In this document: one piece after another, positions 8,120 to 16,737 of the stretch
Layout of the letters: every line of letters begins with the position of its first letter
Numbering within the stretch: the stretch's first letter is position 1
Assembly: GCA_024434115.1 (NCBI GenBank)
Contig: QMIT01000007.1
Span: 62,001 to 126,000, forward strand
Source of the DNA: Chloroflexota bacterium
Lineage (GTDB): Bacteria > Chloroflexota > Anaerolineae > Aggregatilineales > J027
Direction: 5' to 3'
Length of the DNA: 64,000 nucleotides
The notes under the pieces: model-generated
Seen by the model: only the letters and a program-made list of their open reading frames with translations
Told to the model about the DNA's origin: nothing
The model's database searches: none
Position numbers and translations under genes: made by a program

Positions 8120-9115
8120 ATGGGCAATCAGACTGGACTTCATGCGATAATGGCAGGTAGTGGTAAACCTTATGCCGCTATGACCGCCCGTAGCCAGCAA
8201 CTGCTCATGAAGCTCCATCAGGGAGTTTCCTATGATCACATTCCAGCGCAACTAGGATTGAGTGATGGCGAGTTTTTGGCAACATTAAATTGCTTGCTGG
8301 ACTACCGTTTGATTGAATCGCATGGAAATGGCTATAGACCGACCTTTTTCATCTCCAATGCAGATGAAGTTCAGTGGGTTGTCCTACATGCACAAAAAAT
8401 TGGGCAACTCTTAGCCCATCAACTTGTACAGAACTGGAATCGGCTGGAAACTCTTTTTAATCAGCTTGCTCTCAGCAAGATTAGCATTTTTGCGGATTAT
8501 GCGTTTATTCTCGTCGGTGACCGCCTGCTGGATATTGGCTTGCTTTATGCGCTGATGGATCATCATGATTTGATGCCACCCGCACCTAAGCGCCCTTCGC
8601 CAGATGCGCCGGATGCTCATTATTACTTCTGGATGATTGAAGGTACGGAAGATCAGCTTGGGAAGTATGGTCAAAATCAGATGACTTTACGGTGGTCAAA
8701 TTGGTTTTTGATCACTTTTGGGCAATATCATATTCAGGGAGAACCCAATCATAAGCGTACTCTTCTGCATCAACGAGCCATAGTAATGTTGGAGCAGGCT
8801 GACTCACCAGAATCGCTCTCTCAGTTGACTGGCATTCAATTGATTGAACCTAATGATTCAGTCCTGTGGACAACAGGAATAAATCCCTACATTGACACAA
8901 TTATTCAGATTTACAGACAGCAGGAGACCTCGATACGCGATTTGTATAGTAGCCTACACGCCAGTTACTATGCACGCTATGGGTTCGCCGAGTTCTTTTG
9001 CTGGTATGACCATCTGGCATACTCGGCAGCGATTGATAAGCTGATTGAAACTAAGCATATCAGCTTGCCTGAGCAGTGTTTTGCCAGTGCGATCTGGCAT
9101 GAGCCTAACAACTAG
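8120..9115 (+). CDS. Uncharacterised protein with possible N-terminal winged helix
   Basis: A 331-aa protein that I do not recognise. Residues about 25-75 (QQLLMKLHQGVSYDHIPAQ then GEFLATLNCLLDYRLIE) look like a helix-turn-helix or winged-helix module. The remainder is mostly alpha-helical, rich in aromatic residues, with no catalytic motif, signal peptide or membrane segment. ATGs at 8150 and 8180 are alternative starts, and the ribosome site is weak for all three. It lies 11 nt upstream of the GNAT gene, in the same direction, so the two are likely co-transcribed. It could be a sensor or regulator, but this is a guess from the wHTH alone. Confidence 0.65.
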   Translation: MGNQTGLHAIMAGSGKPYAAMTARSQQLLMKLHQGVSYDHIPAQLGLSDGEFLATLNCLLDYRLIESHGNGYRPTFFISNADEVQWVVLHAQKIGQLLAHQLVQNWNRLETLFNQLALSKISIFADYAFILVGDRLLDIGLLYALMDHHDLMPPAPKRPSPDAPDAHYYFWMIEGTEDQLGKYGQNQMTLRWSNWFLITFGQYHIQGEPNHKRTLLHQRAIVMLEQADSPESLSQLTGIQLIEPNDSVLWTTGINPYIDTIIQIYRQQETSIRDLYSSLHASYYARYGFAEFFCWYDHLAYSAAIDKLIETKHISLPEQCFASAIWHEPNN

Positions 9116-9126
9116 AATGGGCAAAA

Positions 9127-9834
9127 ATGTCCTTAAGCATTCAACGTCAGCACGTCCGACAATTGTTAGATGACGCCAACCCAGCCGATGCGCCAACGGC
9201 TTATTATGCGCTGTTTCATGACCCAGCACGCTCAACACTTTTCACTTCGGTGAATGGCTCCGGGGCAGTACAGGGTTTTGTGGGGCGATTTCAAACTGGG
9301 CAGGATTTGTTTCGCCCCCTTGTCACGATACGCTGCAAGGCCACCGAAGTCGCACGCGAATTATTACAACAGGCGCTTGTGCCGGGTCGCCCCTACATTT
9401 TTTTCGCCAGCATGAGTCAGATTCCCATTGTGGGGGATAGTCTAACCCTCGAAAATCAGAAAATATTTAGCATTTATCGTTTGGATGTGACGCGCTTTAA
9501 TCCAGTCATGAACGTGCTTGTCCAGCGAAAAAAGGCCGCGAATGGCACACCGCGCATGGAAATTGTGGCGGGGAATGGACAAGTCGTTTCGGTGGCGGGG
9601 GTCAATTGGCAGAGTCCCGGTTTCGCCGAAGTTTATGTCAATACCGACCCGGCGGTACGTGAACGGGGTTATGGAAAGAGTGTTGTGGCGGCGCTGGTTG
9701 AGCAAATTTTGCGAGAAGGCCGTGTCCCTTTGTACTTAGTGGAAACACGCAATGACCCCTCGCGTGAATTGGCCGAAAGCTTGGGTTTTGTAGATACGGG
9801 ATCGCGCCAAGTGTATGCCGATGCCACTTTTTGA
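9127..9834 (+). CDS. GNAT family N-acetyltransferase
   Basis: A 235-aa protein with a C-terminal GNAT domain. The acetyl-CoA binding motif A reads VRERGYGKSVVAALVEQIL (about residues 178-196), preceded by the strand FAEVYVNTDPA and followed by LYLVETRNDPSRELAESLGF, the family's usual closing strand and helix. The N-terminal half (about 130 residues) is poorly conserved and may be a degenerate GNAT or substrate domain. The acceptor substrate is unknown. The gene follows the unknown 331-aa gene by 11 nt and is followed by lipA. Confidence 0.82.
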   Translation: MSLSIQRQHVRQLLDDANPADAPTAYYALFHDPARSTLFTSVNGSGAVQGFVGRFQTGQDLFRPLVTIRCKATEVARELLQQALVPGRPYIFFASMSQIPIVGDSLTLENQKIFSIYRLDVTRFNPVMNVLVQRKKAANGTPRMEIVAGNGQVVSVAGVNWQSPGFAEVYVNTDPAVRERGYGKSVVAALVEQILREGRVPLYLVETRNDPSRELAESLGFVDTGSRQVYADATF

Positions 9835-9879
9835 CAGGGTATAATATTTTATCGTCAAGGCTAACGAAGGAAGTGCAAC

Positions 9880-10875
9880 GTGGCGGAAGTGATTAACCCC
9901 CAAGATATACCCGTTCTAAGCGATTCATCAACCGAGAACCCGCGTCATGGGGTGCGGGGCAGCAAACGGCATAATCCCGAGGGGGTCGTGGCGGGCCGGC
10001 GCCCTGCATGGATTAAGGTGCGTGCCCCCGGCGGCGAAACCTATGAATTTGTCAAATCGCAGATGCGGAGCAAAACACTGCATACCGTCTGTGAAGAAGC
10101 CATGTGCCCAAATTTGGGTGAATGTTGGGGCAGCGGCACGGCGACCTTTTTGATGCTCGGCGATACCTGTACCCGTTCATGCGGATTCTGTGATATTAAG
10201 ACCGGGATGCCTGAGGACATGGACTGGATGGAGCCGATGCGGGTGGCCCAAGCTGTGAAACAAATGAATCTGCGGCATGTGGTGATTACGAGCGTCAACC
10301 GTGATGAACGGCCCGATGGGGGTGCGCCGATTTTTGCGATGGTCATCCGCCGCATCCGTCAATTACAGCCGGGGTGCAGTATTGAAGTGCTGATTCCGGA
10401 TTTTAAGGGCAACAAAGACGCTCTGAGTATTGTGATGGAAGCTCAACCGGAAATTTTGAACCACAATGTTGAGACCGTGCCACGCCTGTTTAAGAAGGTG
10501 CAGCCACAGGATAAATATGAATGGGCATTGACCACGCTGCGAAATGCAAAGGCGATGGATTCATTGGTGCTAACCAAAACAGGCATTATGTTGGGACTAG
10601 GCGAGACCTTTGATGAAGTGGTCGAGGTCATGCGTGATTTGGCTGAATTGAAGGTAGATATTTTGACACTGGGTCAATATTTGCAGCCAAGCCGATTGCA
10701 CCTGCCGATTGACCGCTATTATGAGCCTGCCGAATTTGATGAATTGAAGCGTATCGGCCTTGAACTGGGCTTCAAATGGGTCGAATCTGGCCCATTGGTA
10801 CGCAGCAGTTATCATGCTGATCGGCAAGCACGGGAGTTGTCGAAGCTGAATTTTGTGCATGTTCGCGGTGCCTGA
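9880..10875 (+). CDS. lipA: Lipoyl synthase
   Basis: A 331-aa radical-SAM enzyme that inserts two sulfurs into protein-bound octanoyl groups to make lipoate for 2-oxoacid dehydrogenases and the glycine cleavage system. Both cluster motifs are present: [12 protein letters not shown] (auxiliary cluster) near residue 69 and [10 protein letters not shown] (radical-SAM CxxxCxxC) near residue 97. GLGETFDEV and LGQYLQPS are further family blocks. The start is GTG 9880 with AAGGAAG upstream. A TATAAT hexamer at 9840-9845 could serve a promoter for it. It is followed by homoserine dehydrogenase after 11 nt. No lipB is nearby. Confidence 0.95.
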   Translation: MAEVINPQDIPVLSDSSTENPRHGVRGSKRHNPEGVVAGRRPAWIKVRAPGGETYEFVKSQMRSKTLHTVCEEAMCPNLGECWGSGTATFLMLGDTCTRSCGFCDIKTGMPEDMDWMEPMRVAQAVKQMNLRHVVITSVNRDERPDGGAPIFAMVIRRIRQLQPGCSIEVLIPDFKGNKDALSIVMEAQPEILNHNVETVPRLFKKVQPQDKYEWALTTLRNAKAMDSLVLTKTGIMLGLGETFDEVVEVMRDLAELKVDILTLGQYLQPSRLHLPIDRYYEPAEFDELKRIGLELGFKWVESGPLVRSSYHADRQARELSKLNFVHVRGA

Positions 10876-10886
10876 TAGGATAAACG

Positions 10887-11918
10887 ATGGAACATAAAAT
10901 TGCCCTACTCGGCTTTGGAAATGTATTAAAAGCCTTTGCGGAGCTACTCCTTCGCAAGCAGGATTATCTGAAGCAGACTCTCGATACCGAACTCAAGGTC
11001 GTCGGGATTGCCACCAACAGCAAGGGGATGGCGATTAATCCGGCAGGCATTGATTTAGCGGCGGCATTGCAATTGGTCAAATCAGGTCAGCCACTCAATG
11101 CCCTACATGTCGGGCAGCCTGTAAGCGACACATTTGCGTTTATCCAGCAAGTGCCCGCTGACATCATCCTCGAAGCGACGGTACTTGATCCACGCACCGG
11201 ACAACCCGCGCTGGATTATGTACGGGCTGCGTTGAATGCGGGCAAACATGTCGTCACCGCCAACAAAGGGCCTGTCGCGTTTGGCTATCGGGAACTAAAA
11301 GCATTGGCCCAGTCCAGAGGGCTAGGGTTCTTTTTCGAAAGTACGGTCATGGATGGGATGCCCCTCCATTCGATTGCGCGGGAAGGCATGTTGGGATTGC
11401 AAACCAATCGGATACGCGGCATCCTGAACAGCACCACCAATTCGGTGTTGACCCGTCTGGAAGAGGGCACATCCTTTGAAGAAGCAGTCGCTGAAATGCA
11501 GCGTGCGGGACTTGCCGAAACCGACCCTAGCAACGATATTGACGGTTGGGATGCGTCGGTCAAAATTAGCATCTTGGCAAATGTGGTGATGGGGGCGGAT
11601 TTGCGGCCCGGTGATGTAGACCGTACAGGTATTCGTAACGTCACCGTGCAGGATGCACAGGTAGCAGTGAAAACGGGCAAACGCATCAAATTGGTGTGTG
11701 AAGCGGTGCGCGAGGGCGATAAAGTCAAAACTTCAGTGCGGCCAATCCCACTGCCTTTAACTGACCCGCTGGCAAATATTACGCAGACAGCCTCAGCGGT
11801 GATGTTTGAAACCGATGTCCTGCCGAATATTACCCTGATTGAAGGAAACAGCAGCCCCACAACCACCGCCTATGGGATGTTGGTGGATGCCCTCAATATT
11901 GGGCGGGGGCGGCGTTAA
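10887..11918 (+). CDS. hom: Homoserine dehydrogenase
   Basis: A 343-aa NAD(P)-dependent enzyme that reduces aspartate semialdehyde to homoserine, in the route to threonine and methionine. The N-terminus has a Rossmann motif (LLGFGNVLKAFAELL). The catalytic domain shows GILNSTTNSVLTRLEEG, AGLAETDPSNDIDGWD and VKISILANVVMG, all strongly conserved in the family. The length of about 340 residues means the C-terminal ACT domain of longer enzymes is absent, so threonine feedback through that domain is not expected. It lies 11 nt after lipA and ends facing the opposing dehydrogenase-like gene. Confidence 0.92.
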   Translation: MEHKIALLGFGNVLKAFAELLLRKQDYLKQTLDTELKVVGIATNSKGMAINPAGIDLAAALQLVKSGQPLNALHVGQPVSDTFAFIQQVPADIILEATVLDPRTGQPALDYVRAALNAGKHVVTANKGPVAFGYRELKALAQSRGLGFFFESTVMDGMPLHSIAREGMLGLQTNRIRGILNSTTNSVLTRLEEGTSFEEAVAEMQRAGLAETDPSNDIDGWDASVKISILANVVMGADLRPGDVDRTGIRNVTVQDAQVAVKTGKRIKLVCEAVREGDKVKTSVRPIPLPLTDPLANITQTASAVMFETDVLPNITLIEGNSSPTTTAYGMLVDALNIGRGRR

Positions 11919-11934
11919 CCTTGTTTCTCGATTC

Positions 11935-13032
11935 CTAGCCCATTGACGGAGGCGCTAAGGGAGTTGTATCGGAAGTTGGGGCGGCAGGTTCAACAATAGT
12001 GGGGGCAGCTTGCCACGCTGCGGGGGTCTGCTCCACCAAACCCGCCTTGTCCAATGCCTTTGCCACCTGCTCGGCGAATGGGTCAATTTCATGCCCGATG
12101 CCAAACGGCAGGTTATTGTTGTTGCAGAAATTGGGCAGGTCATTAATCGCCAACCGCACATCCCCAAAGCGCAGTTGGTCAAGGCGCACCCCGCTCATGA
12201 CCAGCGCGTCACGCAGCGCAGACGGGTCTTGTCCGTGTAGCGCCGATGCAAACAAAATCCCCGGCCCGACGGCTTCGGCATGATCGAATTTCGCGCCCTG
12301 ATTGCCCATCGAAAAGGCAAGATAATGCTCGGTGCCCTCCTCATGACGATCATGGCCGAGTTGATTAGCCAACTGCACCGACATCATGAGTAAATCTACG
12401 AGGGTGCGGAGCGCCTCGATCTTGCCCTCACCGATTTCTTTGGCACTCTTGATCGCTTGGGTAGCGAGTCCGGCAGCAACCCCTGCACCCCATTGGGAAA
12501 ACTGCTGTTCGGGTGTGTTGCGGTTGAGTTTGGCAGCATAACGCCAATCCAGCAGGGCCGTCACAATTGCCACTACATCCACAATTCCAGAAGCGCGTTC
12601 ATAGGATGGGGCGGCTTCGATCACACTCCAATCAATAATCACTTCTGAGGCAGGGCCAACTTCTAGGCGGTGCATCAAGCCCTCGGCGGGGAGGGTTACA
12701 TGCGGCTCAAAAATTTCATCACTGCTGATAGCGGTAGGAACGACCACCAATGGCAGTCTATTTTTGTTCGCTACAATCTTGCCAGCGGTCAAGGGTATAC
12801 CCTGTCCCAAAACATAAATCACCCCCGTTTGTGAGGGAAGATGATCGGCGAGATAGTCCAACAAATCACGGTCATTGCTCGTTGGTTCAGCCTGTACCAC
12901 AAGGGGCAGATTCAAAAGGCTGCCAAAATTTGTCCATGCCGTTTCGGAAGTTAATAGAGCCACTGGACGGGTTTCAGTGGTCATATTGAGGGGGGTATAG
13001 GTCACTTTGGGTAAGGGCCAAACGGTGGACAT
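11935..13032 (-). CDS. Iron-type alcohol dehydrogenase / glycerol-1-phosphate dehydrogenase-like protein
   Basis: From the ATG at 13032 (GGAGAG about 8 nt upstream) the product is 365 aa. The fold matches the dehydroquinate synthase / glycerol-1-phosphate dehydrogenase group: VVVPTAISSDEIFEP carries the first metal-ligand Asp, GTEHYLAFSM and FDHAEAVGPG carry two candidate ligand His residues, and ASGIVDVVAIVTALLDWR matches the helix between them. The nucleotide-binding loop is degenerate (LGQGIPLTAGK), so cofactor use is uncertain. A Pro/Ala-rich tail ends the protein. Members make sn-glycerol-1-phosphate or oxidise glycerol. Which applies here is not clear. The longer frame starting at 13167 has no support. 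Confidence 0.7.
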   Translation of the reverse strand: MSTVWPLPKVTYTPLNMTTETRPVALLTSETAWTNFGSLLNLPLVVQAEPTSNDRDLLDYLADHLPSQTGVIYVLGQGIPLTAGKIVANKNRLPLVVVPTAISSDEIFEPHVTLPAEGLMHRLEVGPASEVIIDWSVIEAAPSYERASGIVDVVAIVTALLDWRYAAKLNRNTPEQQFSQWGAGVAAGLATQAIKSAKEIGEGKIEALRTLVDLLMMSVQLANQLGHDRHEEGTEHYLAFSMGNQGAKFDHAEAVGPGILFASALHGQDPSALRDALVMSGVRLDQLRFGDVRLAINDLPNFCNNNNLPFGIGHEIDPFAEQVAKALDKAGLVEQTPAAWQAAPTIVEPAAPTSDTTPLAPPSMG

Positions 13033-13173
13033 GGGGCGGCTCTCCAAATAAGTTCTACAAATAAACATTATCAGCACTTCTAAGTTTAAAACTGATTCAA
13101 CCTTTTTGCCAACCACAATCTCGAATTCACCCCCTAAATTTAGGGAGAATAAATAAGAATTCGGCAAGAATTT

Positions 13174-13203
13174 TTGACAAATCGGCGACCATCTGGATAA
13201 TAA
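13174..13203 (+). promoter_or_regulatory. Predicted promoter of the Liv-type ABC operon
   Basis: TTGACA (13174-13179) and TAATAA (13198-13203) are separated by 18 nt, about 100 nt upstream of the binding-protein gene. TGGCGA (13217-13222) and TCGCCA (13234-13239) form an inverted repeat just downstream in the leader, a possible operator or hairpin. Confidence 0.55.
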
Positions 13204-13299
13204 TTACCCCATGCTCTGGCGAGTTTACATTTTTCGCCAAAGCGCCGTATCCGGTCAAGATAAACCTTAAACGTTCCATGCGTGGAGGTAATTTAAATT

Positions 13300-15030
13300 A
13301 TGTTTTCTTCAAAGCGTTTCCGTTTTGTGGCGGTACTGCTGGCTTTACTAGTAATGGTAACGCCCGCGTATGCCAACATCAGCAATACCAGCAAGTCTGT
13401 TCAGTTCCAGTCAGATGCCACTCAGGTGGTTGTACCGGCAGGTGAGCCTATCAAGATTGGTTTGGCAACCGACCTTTCCAACTTGCTTCCCCAACCCGGT
13501 CAAGACATCGCCAATGGTGCTCGCATTGCCGTTTTGGAGCGGAATGAAGCGGATGGTATTCAAGGCTTCCAAGTTGAGCTAGACGTACAAGATGACCGCT
13601 GCGTGGGTGAAGATGCGACCAATGTTGCCAATCTCTTCGCCTCCGACCCGCAGGTTGTGGCCGTCGTCGGTCACGTTTGTTCTGGTGCAACCAGCGCCGC
13701 GATTGACGTCTATGTTCAGGCCCGTATCCCCAGTGTGTCTCCTTCCTCCACTGCCGCTTTCCTGCCTGAAAAAGGCTATGACACCTTCAACCGCGTTGCA
13801 TTCTCTGACGCCGCGCAAGGTACCGTTGACGCCCGTTACATCTACACTGTTTTGGGTGCGACCACATTGGCTGTTGTTCACGACAACAGTGACTATGGCA
13901 AGGGGCTATCCGAAATCGTTGCCGCTGAATTCACCGCCCTCGGTGGTACTGTTGCCAATGGTGGGGAACTGCTTGTCATCAATCCCGATGAACAAGATTA
14001 CCGCGCTGTGTTGACTCCACTGGCTGCGGAACCGCCCGCTGCACTGTTCTTCGGCGGTTATGAATCACAGGCTGCGCTACTGATTACCCAGATGAAGGAA
14101 GTTGGTCTGGCAGACACTATCTTCTTCTCCGATGACGGTACCTATACCCAAGGTTATATTGACGCCGCTGGTGAAGCCGCCAATGGCAGCTATGCCAGTT
14201 TTGTTGATACCTCCAGCTTTGCCAATGCCGAGGCTTTGGAAGCCTTCAAGACTCGCTATGAAACCGAATTAGGCGTTGCCCCTGATGACCTTGGACCCTT
14301 CCATGCCCATGCCTATGATGCTGCCAACATCATCATGAACGCGATTGACTCTGTTGCAACTGTTGACGCTGATGGCAATCTCGTCATCAATCGTGAAGAA
14401 CTAATCTTGGCGATCCGCAATACCGCTGACTACGCTGGCTTGACAGGTACCCTGTCTTGCAATCCTGAAAACGGTGAATGCGGGGCTGGTACGATCGGCG
14501 TTAATCTGGTTGAAGATGGCGCGTGGGTGGCTGTTGACGTGCCCGCCGAACTCCAATATGGTGGTGCCGCTGAAGAGGACGGTGGTGAAGCCTCCATGGG
14601 CGACTATGCTACTGTGGTAGACGCCGTTGCGGGTCAACCCAACCTGACGACTTTGGCGAGTGTGTTACCGATGGCAGGTGCCGATGCTGTAGCCGCATTG
14701 ACCGGTGAAGGCCCCTTCACCATCTTCGCACCCAGCGATGAAGCGTTTAATACCTTCATGGCCGCCAATGCGGAATTGGTCAATCAGGCACTGGCCGACC
14801 CAACCATATTGTCTGGCCTTCTGCTTTATCATGTCGTGCCGGGTAACATAACATCTGCCGATCTCGCGGCTGGTGAACTCACCACCGTGAATGGTGCCCC
14901 ATTGACGATTGCGGTTGATGGCGATACTGTCACGATTAATGGCATGTACACCGTTACCACCGCCGACATTTTGGCTGGCAATGGCGTCGTTCACATCATT
15001 GATGGTGTGCTGGTGCCACCGACTGAATAG
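13300..15030 (+). CDS. Branched-chain amino acid-type binding protein fused to a fasciclin (FAS1) domain
   Basis: A 576-aa exported protein with a signal peptide (RFRFVAVLLALLVMVTPAYA) and no lipobox. Residues about 50-410 form a type I periplasmic binding protein of the LivJ/LivK family (KIGLATDLSNLLPQPGQDIANGA, VVGHVCSGATSAA, VVHDNSDYGKGLSE, seen as separate blocks). After an acidic linker (AAEEDGGEASMGDY), residues about 440-576 form a FAS1 domain with GPFTIFAPSDEAF, LLYHVVPG and NGVVHIIDGVL. The binding part should deliver substrate to the permeases encoded next. The FAS1 domain is usually adhesive, so it may tether the binder to the cell surface or envelope. The fusion is unusual. Confidence 0.92.
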   Translation: MFSSKRFRFVAVLLALLVMVTPAYANISNTSKSVQFQSDATQVVVPAGEPIKIGLATDLSNLLPQPGQDIANGARIAVLERNEADGIQGFQVELDVQDDRCVGEDATNVANLFASDPQVVAVVGHVCSGATSAAIDVYVQARIPSVSPSSTAAFLPEKGYDTFNRVAFSDAAQGTVDARYIYTVLGATTLAVVHDNSDYGKGLSEIVAAEFTALGGTVANGGELLVINPDEQDYRAVLTPLAAEPPAALFFGGYESQAALLITQMKEVGLADTIFFSDDGTYTQGYIDAAGEAANGSYASFVDTSSFANAEALEAFKTRYETELGVAPDDLGPFHAHAYDAANIIMNAIDSVATVDADGNLVINREELILAIRNTADYAGLTGTLSCNPENGECGAGTIGVNLVEDGAWVAVDVPAELQYGGAAEEDGGEASMGDYATVVDAVAGQPNLTTLASVLPMAGADAVAALTGEGPFTIFAPSDEAFNTFMAANAELVNQALADPTILSGLLLYHVVPGNITSADLAAGELTTVNGAPLTIAVDGDTVTINGMYTVTTADILAGNGVVHIIDGVLVPPTE

Positions 15031-15061
15031 ATAGGTACATCTGTCCATTTAAACTAAACCT

Positions 15062-15095
15062 ACAGGGGCGGGGTTTGCAATCTCGCCCCTGTTTT
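15062..15095 (+). terminator. Hairpin between binding-protein and permease genes (partial terminator)
   Basis: ACAGGGGCG (15062-15070) pairs perfectly with CGCCCCTGT (15084-15092) and is followed by a short T run. It may end part of the transcripts, or protect the upstream mRNA, so that the binding protein is made in excess. Confidence 0.7.
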
Positions 15096-15157
15096 GGTCT
15101 AATTATTCGGATTAACCAACTTAATTTACGCTTGACTTATTGCGGAGAATATTGTTT

Positions 15158-16735
15158 ATGGCACAACCGAATCAGGGGCAGCGCCTCTCGTCGCCATTGA
15201 TGCAATTTCGACAGATGGGGGCTGCTGACGTGGACGCCTTTGCAGGGCGCTACTTCCGTTTTGCCGCCATTTTTTCCATCCTACGTATTCTCTGGGTTAT
15301 TGCTCAAACTTCAACACTTTTGGGTGATCCGCCAAACCAATGGGTGGTAGACATTGAGAAAATTATGGGTGTTGCGCTCACGGTATATGCGATTACCGGG
15401 GCGGTCATTTTTGCCCTCGCTCTCTATTTTCGTACCCAATCCGAAAGCAATGAGCCAATTAGCAAACTCATTACCAATTATGCTGGGGCGGTCTTATTTA
15501 TCATCGTTGCCAGCCGGGTGTCCAATGTAGTACGCAGTGAACCCCTACCGGTCAACATCTGGCTAGGATTACTCCAAACAGGCATTATACGCGGCGGCAT
15601 TTATGCACTAATTGCCTTAGGCTATACACTGGTTTACGGCATTCTGTTCATGATTAACTTCGCGCACGGCGAAATCATGATGCTAGGGGCTTATGGAGGT
15701 TGGCTGGGTTTGATGGTTATGGTCAACGGGGGTGAGCGCTCATTTGAAGCGGGCGCAGCGTCCGTTGCGGCGGTACTTGTCCCATTGGGCGTGGTGCTGC
15801 TGTTCCTGCCACTGGAAGATATTGCGGGCCGTTTTCGCAAGCGCTCATCGGCAGAAGATGTGGTGGCGGCTCCCCGTTGGCGTGTGACCGTACTTAGTTT
15901 ACCCATTCGTATCTTGTTAGGGGCGGCAGTCGGCTACGGCGCTCTGTTGGGCTTGGGCTTGACGGCACCTCATATTTACGAACTGGTGATTACGATTGTC
16001 GGGTTACTCTTTGTGTTGGCTATTGGAATGCTCACATCGGTACTGGCAGTGATTGTCCTAGAACGTATTGCATATCGCCCACTACGCCATGCCCCACGTT
16101 TGACACCCCTCATTAGCGCGATTGGGGCTTCGATTTTCTTGCAGCAGGTAGCCTTACGAATCTTCGGGCCAATTCCCCGTGTTTATCGTGCCCCCCGCCT
16201 GCTGAGTGACCCTGTTACCATTGATCTTGATCTAGGCCGATTTGGAATCGTGCCGATTAGTAAGGTTGGTCTGGTAATGACCCTGCTCGCATTTGGCCTA
16301 ATGGCACTGCTGATTTTTATTGTCCGTCGTACCAAATTTGGTCGGGCGATGCGGGCAGTGGCGGAAGACAAAAATACTGCCGCTTTGATGGGTGCAAACG
16401 TTGACCGTGTGATTGTGATTACGTTTATCCTCGGCGCGGCACTGGCTGGCGCAACCGGGGTCATGCTTGGTTTTCGCGGTGAACAAGTCAAACCTCTCTT
16501 TGGATTTAGCTACGGTCTAAAGGCTTTTACTTCGGCTGTTCTGGGCGGGATTGGCAATATCCCCGGCGCGGTGGTCGGCGGATTCTTTTTGGGTCTAGCC
16601 GAAGCTCTTGGCCCAACCGCATTAGGCTTTAACACCTCTTGGCAAAACGTCATTGCCTTTGGGCTACTGGTCTTGGTCATCATCTTCCGCCCCACCGGGC
16701 TATTGGGTGAGATTGTAGCGGAGAAGAAGGTGTAA
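15158..16735 (+). CDS. livH: Branched-chain amino acid-type ABC permease, LivH family (enlarged)
   Basis: From ATG 15158 (GGAG 10 nt upstream) the product is 525 aa, against about 300 for typical LivH. The family core is clear: GIIRGGIYALIALGYTLVYG, FAHGEIMMLGAYGG, ERIAYRPLRHAPRLTPLISAIG (given in parts), FGRAMRAVAEDKNTAALMG and GAVVGGFFLGLAEALGP. About 130 extra residues precede the core and hold two or three hydrophobic segments. A second insertion of about 100 residues after the first core helices has a charged stretch (GRFRKRSSAEDVVAAPRWR). It forms one half of the membrane channel, with LivM as the partner. The next gene begins 2 nt after its stop. Confidence 0.9.
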   Translation: MAQPNQGQRLSSPLMQFRQMGAADVDAFAGRYFRFAAIFSILRILWVIAQTSTLLGDPPNQWVVDIEKIMGVALTVYAITGAVIFALALYFRTQSESNEPISKLITNYAGAVLFIIVASRVSNVVRSEPLPVNIWLGLLQTGIIRGGIYALIALGYTLVYGILFMINFAHGEIMMLGAYGGWLGLMVMVNGGERSFEAGAASVAAVLVPLGVVLLFLPLEDIAGRFRKRSSAEDVVAAPRWRVTVLSLPIRILLGAAVGYGALLGLGLTAPHIYELVITIVGLLFVLAIGMLTSVLAVIVLERIAYRPLRHAPRLTPLISAIGASIFLQQVALRIFGPIPRVYRAPRLLSDPVTIDLDLGRFGIVPISKVGLVMTLLAFGLMALLIFIVRRTKFGRAMRAVAEDKNTAALMGANVDRVIVITFILGAALAGATGVMLGFRGEQVKPLFGFSYGLKAFTSAVLGGIGNIPGAVVGGFFLGLAEALGPTALGFNTSWQNVIAFGLLVLVIIFRPTGLLGEIVAEKKV

Positions 16736-16737
16736 CT

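Noticed and set aside
13217-13239. Inverted repeat TGGCGA/TCGCCA as a firm operator
   Set aside because: Only six pairs with a loop of 11 nt; kept as a note under the promoter, not as a separate element.
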